From Nitrospirota bacterium (GTDB taxonomy: Bacteria; Nitrospirota; 9FT-COMBO-42-15; HDB-SIOI813): a stretch of 64,000 nucleotides of DNA. This document shows, in pieces, positions 18,991 to 27,930 of the stretch. The DNA lies in the NCBI GenBank assembly GCA_020851375.1, contig JADZCV010000004.1, positions 1 to 64,000 on the forward strand. The letters are read 5' to 3'. Each line of letters opens with the position of its first letter. Within the stretch, counting starts at the first letter, position 1. The notes below the pieces were generated by a model. The model had not been told where the DNA came from, did not search any database, and saw only the letters and a list, made by a program, of their open reading frames with translations. The position numbers were made by a program, and so were the translations under genes.

Positions 18991-19356
18991 TTGGAAATAG
19001 TATCACTGCCGATTGTCTTTAAAAAGGAAATTCTGGACAGCAGATTTCGTCTGGTCGTTGTTGCCACTGAACGTGCCAGAAAGCTTATCAACGGGGCTAA
19101 ACCCTGCGTGCCGCTTAAATATCTCAAAGAATCTACTGTTGCGCTGGAAGAGCTGGTATCGTGCGACGTTGAGATTGTCAGGGGCAAAGAGGCCAGGAAG
19201 GCATTACGTGAGGAAATAGAAAGGAAGGAGATGCAGGCAGCAGGAACCAGGGAAGCGGCTGAAGAGGATGAGGTCAAGAAAGAGATAGAGAAGGAGTTGG
19301 GAAATTACGTCAGTGAGGCTGAAGGCAGCGCAGGCAATGCCGGGACAGAGGAGTAG
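18991..19356 (+). CDS. rpoZ: RNA polymerase omega subunit
   Basis: Small subunit that helps RNA polymerase assembly. The core DSRFRLVVVATERARKLING, then the omega-type segment STVALEELVSCDVEI, are diagnostic. The start is TTG 18991 behind GAGGAGGG (8-nt spacing). The 121-aa product is longer than the common 70-90 aa and ends in a glutamate-rich tail from about residue 75 (EEIERKEMQAAGTREAAEED). Confidence 0.88.
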   Translation: MEIVSLPIVFKKEILDSRFRLVVVATERARKLINGAKPCVPLKYLKESTVALEELVSCDVEIVRGKEARKALREEIERKEMQAAGTREAAEEDEVKKEIEKELGNYVSEAEGSAGNAGTEE

Positions 19357-19380
19357 CATCATAACATAAGAGGCCTTAGG

Positions 19381-20631
19381 ATGGGACTTGCAGGAAGAAA
19401 AATAATCCTCGGTGTCACAGGGAGTATTGCAGCGTATAAATCCGTTTATCTTTTACGGCGGCTCACCGAACATGGAGCAGATGTGAGTGTGGTGATGACT
19501 AATGAGGCCGCAAAGTTTGTAGCGCCTCTGACATTTCAGGTGTTATCCGGGAAATCAGTCCATACTGATATTTTTGAACATAGTCACGGAGGCGAGATAT
19601 CTCATCTCTATCTCGGCAGGATGGCTGACATGGCGATAATCGCCCCTGCAACTGCAAACATTATAGGTAAAATGGCTGCCGGGATTGCAGACGACCTTCT
19701 GAGCACCATACTGCTTGCATGCAAGTGCCCGGTACTCCTCGCCCCTGCAATGGATTATGAAATGTATGAGAATAAAATCGTGCAGAAGAACATCTCATAT
19801 TTGAGAGGACTTGGGGTCAATTTCACGGGTCCTGTAAGCGGACCTCTTGCCTCAGGCGCTGAGGGTTACGGCCGCATGTCTGAGCCTGATGATATTGTGT
19901 CACTGGTTGAAGAGACGATTGCAGGGTCATGCCGGAGGGACTTCGGGGGACTGACAGTTCTTGTTACCGCCGGTCCGACAAGGGAGGCGATAGACCCGGT
20001 GCGATATATCAGCAACCGCTCATCCGGCAGGATGGGTTATTCTGTCGCAGAAGCTGCAATGATACGAGGCGCCAGGGTTATTCTCATCAGTGGTCCTGTA
20101 GCATTAAACGGTCCTCCTGGAGCAGAGATTGTAAGGGTAACGTCCTCTGAGGAAATGTTCGATGCCGTTATAAACAGGATGCCTGAGGCTAATGTGGTCG
20201 TCATGTCTGCCGCTGTCTCTGATTTCAAACCTGCTGTGGTTTCAGGTTCCAAGATTAAGAAAGACAATCTGCCGCCGGCATATAAGAGTGCGGACGGCAT
20301 GACGCTTAATCTTGTAAAGACACAGGATATACTAAAGGAGGTCTCCGGCAAGAGGATCAAACAGTTCATAGTGGGTTTTGCTGCAGAGACTGATAACGTT
20401 ATCGCCAACGCGAGGGAGAAACTGGCTGCCAGGGATTTGGATATGATAGTGGCAAATGACATTACCAGGACAGGTGCGGGATTTGACACTGATACCAATA
20501 TCGTCACCTTTATAGACCGGTCTGGAGATGTTGCTGAATATCCATTGATGACTAAAAAGGCTGTTGCAGATAAATTGCTCGATCATATAGCAAAGAGATT
20601 AGACACGGGTACTGATTATGTCAAACGATAA
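19381..20631 (+). CDS. coaBC: Bifunctional phosphopantothenoylcysteine decarboxylase / synthetase
   Basis: Two steps of coenzyme A synthesis. The N-terminal CoaC flavodoxin-like domain has ILGVTGSIAAYKSVYLLRRL, the histidine in HGGEISHLYL, and PAMDYEMYEN. The C-terminal CoaB domain starts near residue 190 with VLVTAGPTREAIDPVRYISN and carries KIKKDNLP. The length of 416 aa is typical. It overlaps the TPR gene by 14 nt. Confidence 0.95.
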   Translation: MGLAGRKIILGVTGSIAAYKSVYLLRRLTEHGADVSVVMTNEAAKFVAPLTFQVLSGKSVHTDIFEHSHGGEISHLYLGRMADMAIIAPATANIIGKMAAGIADDLLSTILLACKCPVLLAPAMDYEMYENKIVQKNISYLRGLGVNFTGPVSGPLASGAEGYGRMSEPDDIVSLVEETIAGSCRRDFGGLTVLVTAGPTREAIDPVRYISNRSSGRMGYSVAEAAMIRGARVILISGPVALNGPPGAEIVRVTSSEEMFDAVINRMPEANVVVMSAAVSDFKPAVVSGSKIKKDNLPPAYKSADGMTLNLVKTQDILKEVSGKRIKQFIVGFAAETDNVIANAREKLAARDLDMIVANDITRTGAGFDTDTNIVTFIDRSGDVAEYPLMTKKAVADKLLDHIAKRLDTGTDYVKR

Positions 20632-21334
20632 ACACGGCAGGAACTTCATACCAGTAGCGGAAGAATACATAAGAAAAGGCATGCTGGACCAGGCTATAGA
20701 GTTGCTTAAGGAAGGCATCGGGTTATACCCTGGTTATCTTAGTGCAAGGGTGTCACTTGGCAAGGCATACATGGAGAAGGGGATGTTTAATGAGGCGATG
20801 GGGGAATTTGAGCATGTAGTCAGGATGAGTCCTGATAACCTGCTGGCCCACAGGAAACTGGCATTTCTTTACAGGGATGCAGGCATGCTTGATTCTTCCA
20901 TCAGATCATGTGAGGCAGTCCTGATATATAGTCCAGGGGACAGGGAGATTTCAGACTTGCTGAGGATGCTCAGGGCTGAAAGGATGGAAAAGATACGCAG
21001 AAGCTCAGACAGTGATGAGCGAAAGGCCCCGGCTTCAGTTGAAAGATCCGCTGCAGCGATTGACTTTACCTCAGGATGGGAGGTTTCAGCAGATGAGTCC
21101 AGGCCGGGAGGGATCTCTGAGGAATACCTGACGGAGAGCATGGGAGATATCTGTATTGCACAGGGCGAGAAGGCGAAAGGAATTGAGATATTCAGGAAGA
21201 TATTGGAGAAAGACCCCTCCAACGAATCAATAAAAAATAAGTTGATTGAGTTGGGGGAGATTAGTCCCCCTCATACGGCCGGGATTGAACGACTTCAGGA
21301 TCTTCTGAACAATGTAAGGACGAACAGGAGATGA
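20618..21334 (+). CDS. Tetratricopeptide repeat protein
   Basis: A 238-aa soluble protein with at least three TPR units near the N terminus ([39 protein letters not shown]) and another near the C terminus ([20 protein letters not shown]). No signal peptide or catalytic motif is seen. It sits between coaBC and aroQ with overlaps on both sides, so it is translated with them. Its partner is unknown. Confidence 0.85.
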   Translation: MSNDKHGRNFIPVAEEYIRKGMLDQAIELLKEGIGLYPGYLSARVSLGKAYMEKGMFNEAMGEFEHVVRMSPDNLLAHRKLAFLYRDAGMLDSSIRSCEAVLIYSPGDREISDLLRMLRAERMEKIRRSSDSDERKAPASVERSAAAIDFTSGWEVSADESRPGGISEEYLTESMGDICIAQGEKAKGIEIFRKILEKDPSNESIKNKLIELGEISPPHTAGIERLQDLLNNVRTNRR

Positions 21335-21780
21335 ACGTTAGCCGTGCCAGGGTGCTGGTCATTCATGGACCGAACCTTAACATGCTCGGCAGGAGAGAGA
21401 CCGGCGTGTATGGGAATGCAACACTTGACGAGATAAATGATGCCGTAACACTGCTTGCCAGAGAGCTCGATACAGATGTTTCATTCTTTCAGTCCAACTC
21501 TGAGGGGACGCTCATTGACACAATACATCAGGCGGCAGGCGCCTATGATGCTATTGTGATAAATCCGGGAGGGTATACCCATTCGAGCGTTGCCCTGCGT
21601 GATGCAATTGCTTCGGTAAACATACCGGCCGTAGAGGTGCATATGTCAAACATATACGGCAGGGAAGAATTCCGTCATCACTCATACATATCGCCTGTGG
21701 CTGCCGGGCAGATATCAGGGTTTGGCGTAAACAGCTATCTGCTTGGACTGAGGGCAGCAGTAGAGACAGTAAGAAAATAA
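21331..21780 (+). CDS. aroQ: 3-dehydroquinate dehydratase, type II
   Basis: Dehydrates 3-dehydroquinate in the shikimate pathway. Family motifs are [44 protein letters not shown] and [19 protein letters not shown]. The length of 149 aa is normal. It overlaps the TPR gene (ATGA) and precedes efp, so four shikimate genes (aroC, K, B, Q) lie within 9 kb. Confidence 0.95.
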   Translation: MNVSRARVLVIHGPNLNMLGRRETGVYGNATLDEINDAVTLLARELDTDVSFFQSNSEGTLIDTIHQAAGAYDAIVINPGGYTHSSVALRDAIASVNIPAVEVHMSNIYGREEFRHHSYISPVAAGQISGFGVNSYLLGLRAAVETVRK

Positions 21781-21794
21781 GCAAGGAGGCGATT

Positions 21795-22355
21795 GTGATA
21801 GTTGTCGCGGATCTGAGAAATGGTCATAAGGTGGAGATTGAAGGCGAGCCATACAAAGTCGTGGAGGCCCAGCATGTCAAACCTGCGAAGGGCGGCGCAT
21901 TTTGCAGGACAAAATTAAAAAGCCTGAAAACCGGCAGTGTTATCGAGAGGACCTACAGGGTAAATGAAAAACTCGAAGAACCCAATCTGGAGGAAAAGGA
22001 CGTACAGTACCTCTATTGCACAGAGGGGCAGTACTGGTTTATGGATGTCAATTCTTACGAACAGTTGTTTGTGCGTGAGGATCAGCTTGGCGACAGCAAA
22101 AATTATCTCAAAGAGAATATGACTCTAAACATTCTGTATTTTAATGGAAATCCTATCGGGATTGATCTCCCCTTGTCAGTTGAGCTGACGATTGTCAGGA
22201 CAGATCCTGGCATACGGGGTGACACTGCAACCGGCGGGACGAAGCCTGCTTACCTTGAAACTGGTGCAGTGGTCAAGGTGCCGCTGTATCTGAATGAGGG
22301 GGATAAGATCAAAGTAGATACCCGAACAGGGACATTCCTTGAAAGGGTGAAATGA
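21795..22355 (+). CDS. efp: Translation elongation factor P
   Basis: Relieves ribosome stalling at proline runs. The three beta-barrel layout is complete in 186 aa, with the C-terminal signature YLNEGDKIKVDTRTGTFLER. The loop that enters the peptidyl transferase centre reads KPAKGGAF, with lysine at residue 32; the more common form is PGKG, so alanine replaces the first glycine. GTG 21795 follows a strong AAGGAGG. It is followed by accB with a 4-nt overlap. Confidence 0.93.
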   Translation: MIVVADLRNGHKVEIEGEPYKVVEAQHVKPAKGGAFCRTKLKSLKTGSVIERTYRVNEKLEEPNLEEKDVQYLYCTEGQYWFMDVNSYEQLFVREDQLGDSKNYLKENMTLNILYFNGNPIGIDLPLSVELTIVRTDPGIRGDTATGGTKPAYLETGAVVKVPLYLNEGDKIKVDTRTGTFLERVK

Positions 22356-22834
22356 AAAAGAAAAAGTCATTGGTTGATCTTGAGTATCTAAGGGACCTTT
22401 CTGAATTTCTCAAGGATTCTGATATCTCAGAACTTGAGATTGAGAAAGAGGGGACGAGGGTCAGGCTGAAAAAATCTCCGCCCCAGAATTTATACAGTCC
22501 CCGAAGGATACCTGAGACAGTAACCGCTTCCATACCAGCTCTGCCGCTAAACAAGGGAGCCTCGGCCATAACTGCCGAAGTTGCAGACGATAAATGCGTC
22601 ACAGTGCGCTCTCCAATTGTAGGTACATTCTTCAGGTCTCCGACACCGGGAGGAGAACCCTATGTTAATGTCGGAGATATCGTCAAAAAGGGACAGATCA
22701 TCTGCATAGTGGAAGCAATGAAACTGATGAATGAGATAGAAGCTGAGGCAGGCGGCAAGATAGTGGAGGTATTGGTGGAAGATGCCCAGTCTGTTGAATA
22801 CGGAAAGGCGCTTTTCAGAATAGAGCCGGTATAA
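22352..22834 (+). CDS. accB: Acetyl-CoA carboxylase biotin carboxyl carrier protein
   Basis: Carries biotin in acetyl-CoA carboxylase. The N-terminal helix region (residues 1-50), a linker, and a C-terminal biotinyl domain with the biotinylated lysine in [12 protein letters not shown] make up 160 aa. It is operonic with accC and lies near the biotin operon, a functional clustering of biotin use and synthesis. Confidence 0.95.
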   Translation: MKKKKSLVDLEYLRDLSEFLKDSDISELEIEKEGTRVRLKKSPPQNLYSPRRIPETVTASIPALPLNKGASAITAEVADDKCVTVRSPIVGTFFRSPTPGGEPYVNVGDIVKKGQIICIVEAMKLMNEIEAEAGGKIVEVLVEDAQSVEYGKALFRIEPV

Positions 22835-22836
22835 TT

Positions 22837-24183
22837 ATGTTTCACAAAATACTTATAGCAAACCGCGGGGAGATTGCTCTCCGGATAATCCGGGCGTGCA
22901 AAGAGCTCGGGATAAAGACCGTGGCCATCTACTCAAGCGCCGACGAGTCCTCACTTCATGCAAGATTTGCCGATGAGAGGGTATGTGTGGGACCTGCAGA
23001 CAGCGCACAAAGTTACAGGAATATCCCGAATATCCTGAGCGCTGCAGAGATAACCGACGCAGAGGCCATTCACCCGGGCTACGGCTTCCTCGCTGAGAAC
23101 GCCCATTTTGCTGAGGCATGCGAGGCCGCAGGAATCGTATTCATCGGGCCTACCCCTGACAACATAGCCCTTATGGGAGACAAGGCAAAGGCCAAGGAGA
23201 CGATGATGAAATGCGGCGTCCCCATAATGCCCGGCAGCAGGGGTGTTGTAGCTACTGAGAAGGACGCCCTCGATGTCGTAAAGGAGATCGGATTTCCCGT
23301 AATAATCAAGGCGGTTGCCGGCGGCGGCGGAAGGGGGATGCGTGTTGTCCACAAGGAACAGGAACTTGTTAACACCTTCCTTATGGCTCAGGCAGAGGCA
23401 AAGGCATCTTTCGGCAGCGACGAGGTATATATAGAAAAGTTCTTTCAAAACCCCAGGCACATCGAGGTACAGGTGCTGGGGGACAGGTCAGGCAATGCCG
23501 TATATCTGGGCGAGAGGGACTGCTCAGTTCAGAGAAGACACCAGAAGCTGATAGAAGAGGCGCCGTCGCCTGTGGTTGACGAGAAGATGAGAAAGAAGAT
23601 GGGGGAAATAGCAATAAAGGCTGTAAAATTTGTAAATTACATAAGCGCGGGTACGATCGAGTTTCTCGTGGATGATCAGAACAATTTCTATTTTATGGAA
23701 ATGAATACGAGGATACAGGTGGAACACCCCATTACAGAGATGGTGACAGGCGTGGACCTTATTAAGGAGCAGATAAAGATAGCCACCGGAGAGGAGATAC
23801 AATTTTCTCAAAAGGAAATACGCATCAGCGGACACAGTATAGAGTGCAGGATAAACGCAGAAGACTCTGAAAAGTTTACCCCGTCTCCAGGCCTTATAAC
23901 TGCATACTGTGCACCTGGCGGGCCCGGGGTCAGGGTGGACTCGGCTGCTTATGCAGGATACACAGTGCCGCAGTATTACGATTCCGTTATAGCAAAACTC
24001 ATAGTACACGGTGAAGACAGGGAAGAGGCAATAGCAAGGATGTGCAGGGCACTGGATGAGTATGTGATAGAAGGCATCAGGACAACGATACCATTCCATC
24101 AAAAGGTCCTCAGAAGCCCTGAATTCAGGGCAGGCAAATATTCCACAAATTTAGTTGAACATTTGCTCGCCTCCGGCAGATGA
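22837..24183 (+). CDS. accC: Biotin carboxylase subunit
   Basis: ATP-grasp enzyme that carboxylates the biotin on AccB. The N-terminal [20 protein letters not shown], the glycine-rich loop [13 protein letters not shown], the [19 protein letters not shown] region and [17 protein letters not shown] are all intact. The length of 448 aa is normal. It overlaps thiE (ATGA). Length and context favour acetyl-CoA carboxylase over pyruvate carboxylase. Confidence 0.95.
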   Translation: MFHKILIANRGEIALRIIRACKELGIKTVAIYSSADESSLHARFADERVCVGPADSAQSYRNIPNILSAAEITDAEAIHPGYGFLAENAHFAEACEAAGIVFIGPTPDNIALMGDKAKAKETMMKCGVPIMPGSRGVVATEKDALDVVKEIGFPVIIKAVAGGGGRGMRVVHKEQELVNTFLMAQAEAKASFGSDEVYIEKFFQNPRHIEVQVLGDRSGNAVYLGERDCSVQRRHQKLIEEAPSPVVDEKMRKKMGEIAIKAVKFVNYISAGTIEFLVDDQNNFYFMEMNTRIQVEHPITEMVTGVDLIKEQIKIATGEEIQFSQKEIRISGHSIECRINAEDSEKFTPSPGLITAYCAPGGPGVRVDSAAYAGYTVPQYYDSVIAKLIVHGEDREEAIARMCRALDEYVIEGIRTTIPFHQKVLRSPEFRAGKYSTNLVEHLLASGR

Positions 24184-24809
24184 ATCCGGTAAAGGGCATC
24201 TATCTGATTCTTGACCAGCAGTATGCAAAGAGGCCCATCCTTTCTATAGCAGAAGAGGCTGTTGAAGCTGGTGTAGATGTGATTCAATACAGAGAAAAGG
24301 TCCTTTCCAGAAGGGATGCACTCAAGATAGCTGAAAGACTTCGTGATTTAACGGCCCGAAGCAACATACCATTTATAATCAATGATGACCCGGCCCTTGC
24401 CCTTGCAGTTGATGCAGATGGTGTCCATCTCGGACAGGAAGACATACCTGTGCATATTGCAAGGCGGATACTCGGAAAAGACAGGATAATAGGCCTGTCC
24501 ACGCATAGTCATAAAGAGGCTGTTGAAGCTGCTGCGCTTGATATAAACTATATCGGATTCGGCCCCATCTTTAAGTCAGGCACGAAGATGGCTGCGGAGC
24601 CGCTCGGTCCGGAGGCAATAAGCCGGACAAGAAGTGATATTTCCATACAGATGATTGCAATCGGCGGCATCAATGATGAAAATATTGCTGAAGTTATGCG
24701 GTGCGGTGCAGACGGCGCTGCAATCATCTCAGCAATCCTTTCATCACATGACATCAAACAGAGTGTCCGCAAGCTTAAGGAAAGGGTCCGGGACATTCAG
24801 CGCATCTGA
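24180..24809 (+). CDS. thiE: Thiamine phosphate synthase
   Basis: Joins the thiazole and pyrimidine halves of thiamine. The TIM-barrel motifs [43 protein letters not shown] and IAIGGI are typical. The length of 209 aa is normal. The last 66 nt overlap the 3' end of bioD on the opposite strand; both frames are intact. Confidence 0.92.
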   Translation: MNPVKGIYLILDQQYAKRPILSIAEEAVEAGVDVIQYREKVLSRRDALKIAERLRDLTARSNIPFIINDDPALALAVDADGVHLGQEDIPVHIARRILGKDRIIGLSTHSHKEAVEAAALDINYIGFGPIFKSGTKMAAEPLGPEAISRTRSDISIQMIAIGGINDENIAEVMRCGADGAAIISAILSSHDIKQSVRKLKERVRDIQRI

Positions 24810-25463
24810 CACGAGCCGTTTCTTCAGACCGCTGATATACGGAATAGTCCCAAGCACAGGGATGCCCGACAGTGTCTCTACCGTATCCTGAAAGGTCATC
24901 TCTGCAAGAGTGCCATTTCCGGTATTTCGGTTATTTATGACAATCCCGGTTACAGGTATCTTTTTCATTGTCAGACAGCTTATCGTCAGCATAGTGTGAT
25001 TAAGGTATCCGAGATGGGGGCTGGTTACCAGAATTACAGGCAGATTTAGCAGCCTGATCAGGTCTGCAACATAGAAGTCATCCCTGACAGGCACGAGCAC
25101 CCCGCCGATTCCTTCAACGATCATGTAATCATGTCTTTTGCACAATACCTTAAAATAGTCTGAAATCAAATCAACATCAATGACGATCTTTTGTTTTGTG
25201 GCGGCTACATATGGGGCCACCGCTTCTGTGAACATGTAGGGGGTGATGAGTTCTATAGGGTCATCAGACGATGCTGACCCGGCCAGCATGAGTGAATCAT
25301 CGGGGGTTAGATGGCCTTCCCGGGTTCTGCACCCTGTGTGAACAGGCTTCATTACGCCGACATTAATGCCCCGCGACCTCAAGGCAGCAGCTATGCCTGC
25401 AGCAACAGCAGTCTTTCCAACGCCGGTGTCTGTACCGGTAACAAATATGCCACGTTTTTTCAC
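24744..25463 (-). CDS. bioD: Dethiobiotin synthetase
   Basis: ATP-dependent ring closure of DAPA to dethiobiotin. P-loop GIFVTGTDTGVGKTAVA is at the N terminus; MKPVHTGC, EAVAPYVAA and MIVEGIGGVLVPV are the family's substrate and metal segments. I chose the GTG at 25463, which gives 239 aa starting just before the P-loop strand. A TTG at 25481 would add repeat-derived residues (NGDFR). Last gene of the biotin operon; convergent overlap with thiE. Confidence 0.93.
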   Translation of the reverse strand: MKKRGIFVTGTDTGVGKTAVAAGIAAALRSRGINVGVMKPVHTGCRTREGHLTPDDSLMLAGSASSDDPIELITPYMFTEAVAPYVAATKQKIVIDVDLISDYFKVLCKRHDYMIVEGIGGVLVPVRDDFYVADLIRLLNLPVILVTSPHLGYLNHTMLTISCLTMKKIPVTGIVINNRNTGNGTLAEMTFQDTVETLSGIPVLGTIPYISGLKKRLVSDALNVPDPFLKLADTLFDVM

Positions 25464-25603
25464 TCGAAAATCCCCGTTCAAATCCCCCCTGTCCCCCTTT
25501 AGTAAAGAAGGGAACTAATTTCCCCCTTTGGAAAAGGGGGACTAAGGGGGATTTTCATCTGTCTTTTGTGAGCCCTGGCTCACGACGGTTCATCCGTAAA
25601 CCT
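25464..25603 (-). repeat. Composite repeat unit between the SDR gene and bioD
   Basis: Read on the minus strand it opens GATGAACCGTCGTGAGCC, as in the other units, and ends GGGGATTTTCGA just before the bioD GTG. Its middle is replaced by a second repeat family, a C/G-rich inverted pair (AGTCCCCCTTTTCC and AAGGGGGA), also seen at 45205-45245. The unit contains no gene. Confidence 0.75.
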
Positions 25604-26326
25604 CTACAATATCCTGCTGTCTGTATTAAAGACCTGTCCTGAAATCTGATTCATATCCGACAGGCTGTAAACAAACTCAGCCACCTCATTTATGTCCTGT
25701 GCCTTTTTAAGGACTCCGGCGTTGATTATGCTCTCTGTATCCGTCTCAGACAGTGACTCTGTCATTGCCGTCTTCATAAGACCCGGGAGAACTGCATTTA
25801 CCCGTATATTAAACCTCCCAAGCTCCAGCGCCGCTGTCTTCGTTAATCCCGTCAGTCCTGCCTTTGCCGATGCATAAGCGCACTGGCCTGCACGCCCCTT
25901 GAGCCCCGCGAAGGACGATATATTGATAATATGCCCCGTCTTTCTCTTCATCATATGCCTCGAGACAGCCCTGATGGCATAAAAGGGACCTGAAAGATTG
26001 GCAGCGATAATGCCGTTCCACTCCGCTATTCCCGTTCTGACAAGGAGGTTGTCTTTATTAATACCGGCATTATTAATAAGGACGTCAATATGTCCCCACC
26101 TTTCAATAATCAGGTCAACCATATTAGTCACACTTCCGGATGACCTTACGTCACATTGAAACAAATCTGCTTCACCGCCATTGGAAATTATTTCACCATA
26201 GACCTCTTCAGCGGCCCCTCTGCCCGTAAAATAATGAACGGCAACAGCATATCCGCCTTTGGAATATCGCAAAGACAGCGGCCGCCCAAGTCCCCCTGAT
26301 GCGCCTGTTATAAGGACAACCTTCAC
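25604..26326 (-). CDS. Short-chain dehydrogenase/reductase (FabG-like) in the biotin operon
   Basis: Classical SDR. GASGGLGRPL is the NAD(P)-binding loop, NNAGI is present, and the catalytic Ser-Tyr-Lys set lies in INISSFAG and YASAK. The length is 240 aa from the GTG at 26326, which starts right at the first beta strand (VKVVLIT). The longer frame to 26386 encodes repeat sequence and is rejected. It resembles 3-oxoacyl-ACP reductase. Its place between bioF and bioD, where bioA often sits, suggests a role in biotin or pimelate synthesis, but the substrate is unknown. Confidence 0.85.
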   Translation of the reverse strand: MKVVLITGASGGLGRPLSLRYSKGGYAVAVHYFTGRGAAEEVYGEIISNGGEADLFQCDVRSSGSVTNMVDLIIERWGHIDVLINNAGINKDNLLVRTGIAEWNGIIAANLSGPFYAIRAVSRHMMKRKTGHIINISSFAGLKGRAGQCAYASAKAGLTGLTKTAALELGRFNIRVNAVLPGLMKTAMTESLSETDTESIINAGVLKKAQDINEVAEFVYSLSDMNQISGQVFNTDSRIL

Positions 26327-26483
26327 TCGAAAATACTCCCAAGTACCAGTCATTCCCACGGAACCTGTCCCCGCAGGATTTTTCACCCGTCATTCCCGCT
26401 TACGCGGGAATGACGTTTTCATGAACCTTGTTGAGCCTGAGACTCATGACGGGTCATCTGAAAATGCCCCTGCATACCCGCCA
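26327..26483 (-). repeat. Composite repeat unit between bioF and the SDR gene
   Basis: Minus-strand reading: GGGGCATTTTCAGATGACCC, a GTCATGAGTCTCAGGCTCAAC block, the GTCATTCCCGCGTAAGCGGG palindrome, a CTGCGGGGACAGGTT block, and the right end GGGAGTATTTTCGA that abuts the SDR start codon. Same order as the aroK unit. Confidence 0.8.
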
Positions 26484-27677
26484 TTATAATAATCTTAACT
26501 CTTCTCCTGCACTAATGAACACTTCCAGACAGTGTTCAATATCCTCCCTGCTGTGTGCAGCTGTTACTGTTGTCCTTATTCTGCAGCCACCTTCAGAGAC
26601 TGTAGGGGGGCGTATGGCAGTTGCATATATCCCGGCATCAAACAGTTTCCCTGAAAACAGTAGTGTCTTCTCAGCATTACCAGTGAAGACTGGAATGATT
26701 GGCGTCTCACTCTGCATGGTATTAAAACCTGCTGCCTGAAGCCCTTCTCTGAATATCCTTGCATTCTCCAGCAATCTCCCGGGGATAGTCCTGTCATCCT
26801 GAACTATTCCTATAGCAGCCAGTGATGCGGCAACAACAGAAGGGGGCAGGGCTGTAGTATAAATGAATGCCCTTGCCTTATTGATCAGATAATCTTTTAA
26901 CAGCGCTGATCCTGCCGCATATGCCCCGAATGAGCCCAGCGCCTTGCTGTATGTGCCCATTTGGACATATAAACTGCAACTTGTTATCCCGAAGTGTTCA
27001 AATGAACCGCGGCCTGATTTCCCGAGGACTCCTGTTGCATGCGCATCGTCAACTATAAGGACTGCCCCAAACTCATCAGCCACCTTCAGGATATCACCCA
27101 ACGGCGCTATATCTCCATCCATGCTAAAGACACTGTCAGTTATTATAATCCTTCTCCTGTAAGAGGCATCAGCATTTCCGGCATTTCCCAGGATCAGTGA
27201 TCTGAGGTGTCCTGCATCTTTGTGCCTGTAAATAATGACCCTGGCCCTGCTCAGTTTGCATCCGTCAATTATGCTCGCGTGATTTAATTCATCGCTGAAT
27301 ATCACATCTCCTTCTCCTGCCAGGGACTGAATAATACCTGCGTTTGCCATGTATCCTGTGTTAAAGAGCAGGGCATCTTCAGTCTCCTTGAATTTTGCAG
27401 TGACCCGTTCAAGCATATCATGTAATTCCATATTCCCGGATATCAGTCTTGAGGCCCCGGCGCCGGTTCCGTATTTCTTAACAGCATCAATAGCAGCATC
27501 CTTCAATGCCCGATGATTGGCCAGTCCCAGATAGTTGTTGGAGCAGAGGTTTATACATGAGCGGCCGTCAATGACGATATGCGCAGACTGCTCAGATTCA
27601 ACCCTCCTGAGTGTCCTGTAGAGATTTGCAGACCTCAGCTCATTTAATTCTATTGTCAATTCATCTTCTATGTTCAT
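26484..27677 (-). CDS. bioF: 8-amino-7-oxononanoate synthase
   Basis: PLP enzyme that condenses pimeloyl-CoA with alanine to KAPA. Features are CSNNYLGLANH, the cofactor stacking region FNTGYMANAGI, DDAHATGVLGKSGRG and the PLP lysine in GTYSKALGSFGAY. The length of 397 aa is normal. The ATG at 27677 is preceded by AGGAG with a 9-nt spacer; both are the right end of a dispersed repeat. Specificity for pimeloyl-CoA fits bioW in the same operon. Confidence 0.93.
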   Translation of the reverse strand: MNIEDELTIELNELRSANLYRTLRRVESEQSAHIVIDGRSCINLCSNNYLGLANHRALKDAAIDAVKKYGTGAGASRLISGNMELHDMLERVTAKFKETEDALLFNTGYMANAGIIQSLAGEGDVIFSDELNHASIIDGCKLSRARVIIYRHKDAGHLRSLILGNAGNADASYRRRIIITDSVFSMDGDIAPLGDILKVADEFGAVLIVDDAHATGVLGKSGRGSFEHFGITSCSLYVQMGTYSKALGSFGAYAAGSALLKDYLINKARAFIYTTALPPSVVAASLAAIGIVQDDRTIPGRLLENARIFREGLQAAGFNTMQSETPIIPVFTGNAEKTLLFSGKLFDAGIYATAIRPPTVSEGGCRIRTTVTAAHSREDIEHCLEVFISAGEELRLL

Positions 27678-27930
27678 CCGAAAATACTCCTAAGTACCCG
27701 TCATTCCTGCGAAGGCAGGAATCCAGAACCAGGGCCTGATTCTGGATTCCCGCTTGCGCGGGAATGACATTTTCGCTTACCTTTGTGAGCCACGGCTCAT
27801 GACGGTTCACTCGAAAATCCCTCTATTCATCCTTCGACAAGCTCAGGATGAACGCCTGAGTTCGTCGAAGCCTGAGCTTGCCGAAGCCTGAGCTTCTCGA
27901 AGGCAGTGTTTGGCATCCCGTATCTCCGTT
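27678..27930 (-). repeat. Composite repeat cluster between bioW and bioF
   Basis: Contains one composite unit (minus strand GATTTTCGAGTGAACCGTC to AGGAGTATTTTCGG) preceded by about five degenerate copies of a short TTCGACAAGCTCAGG-type repeat in both orientations (about 27833-27955). The latter run into the 3' end of bioW. Confidence 0.8.
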
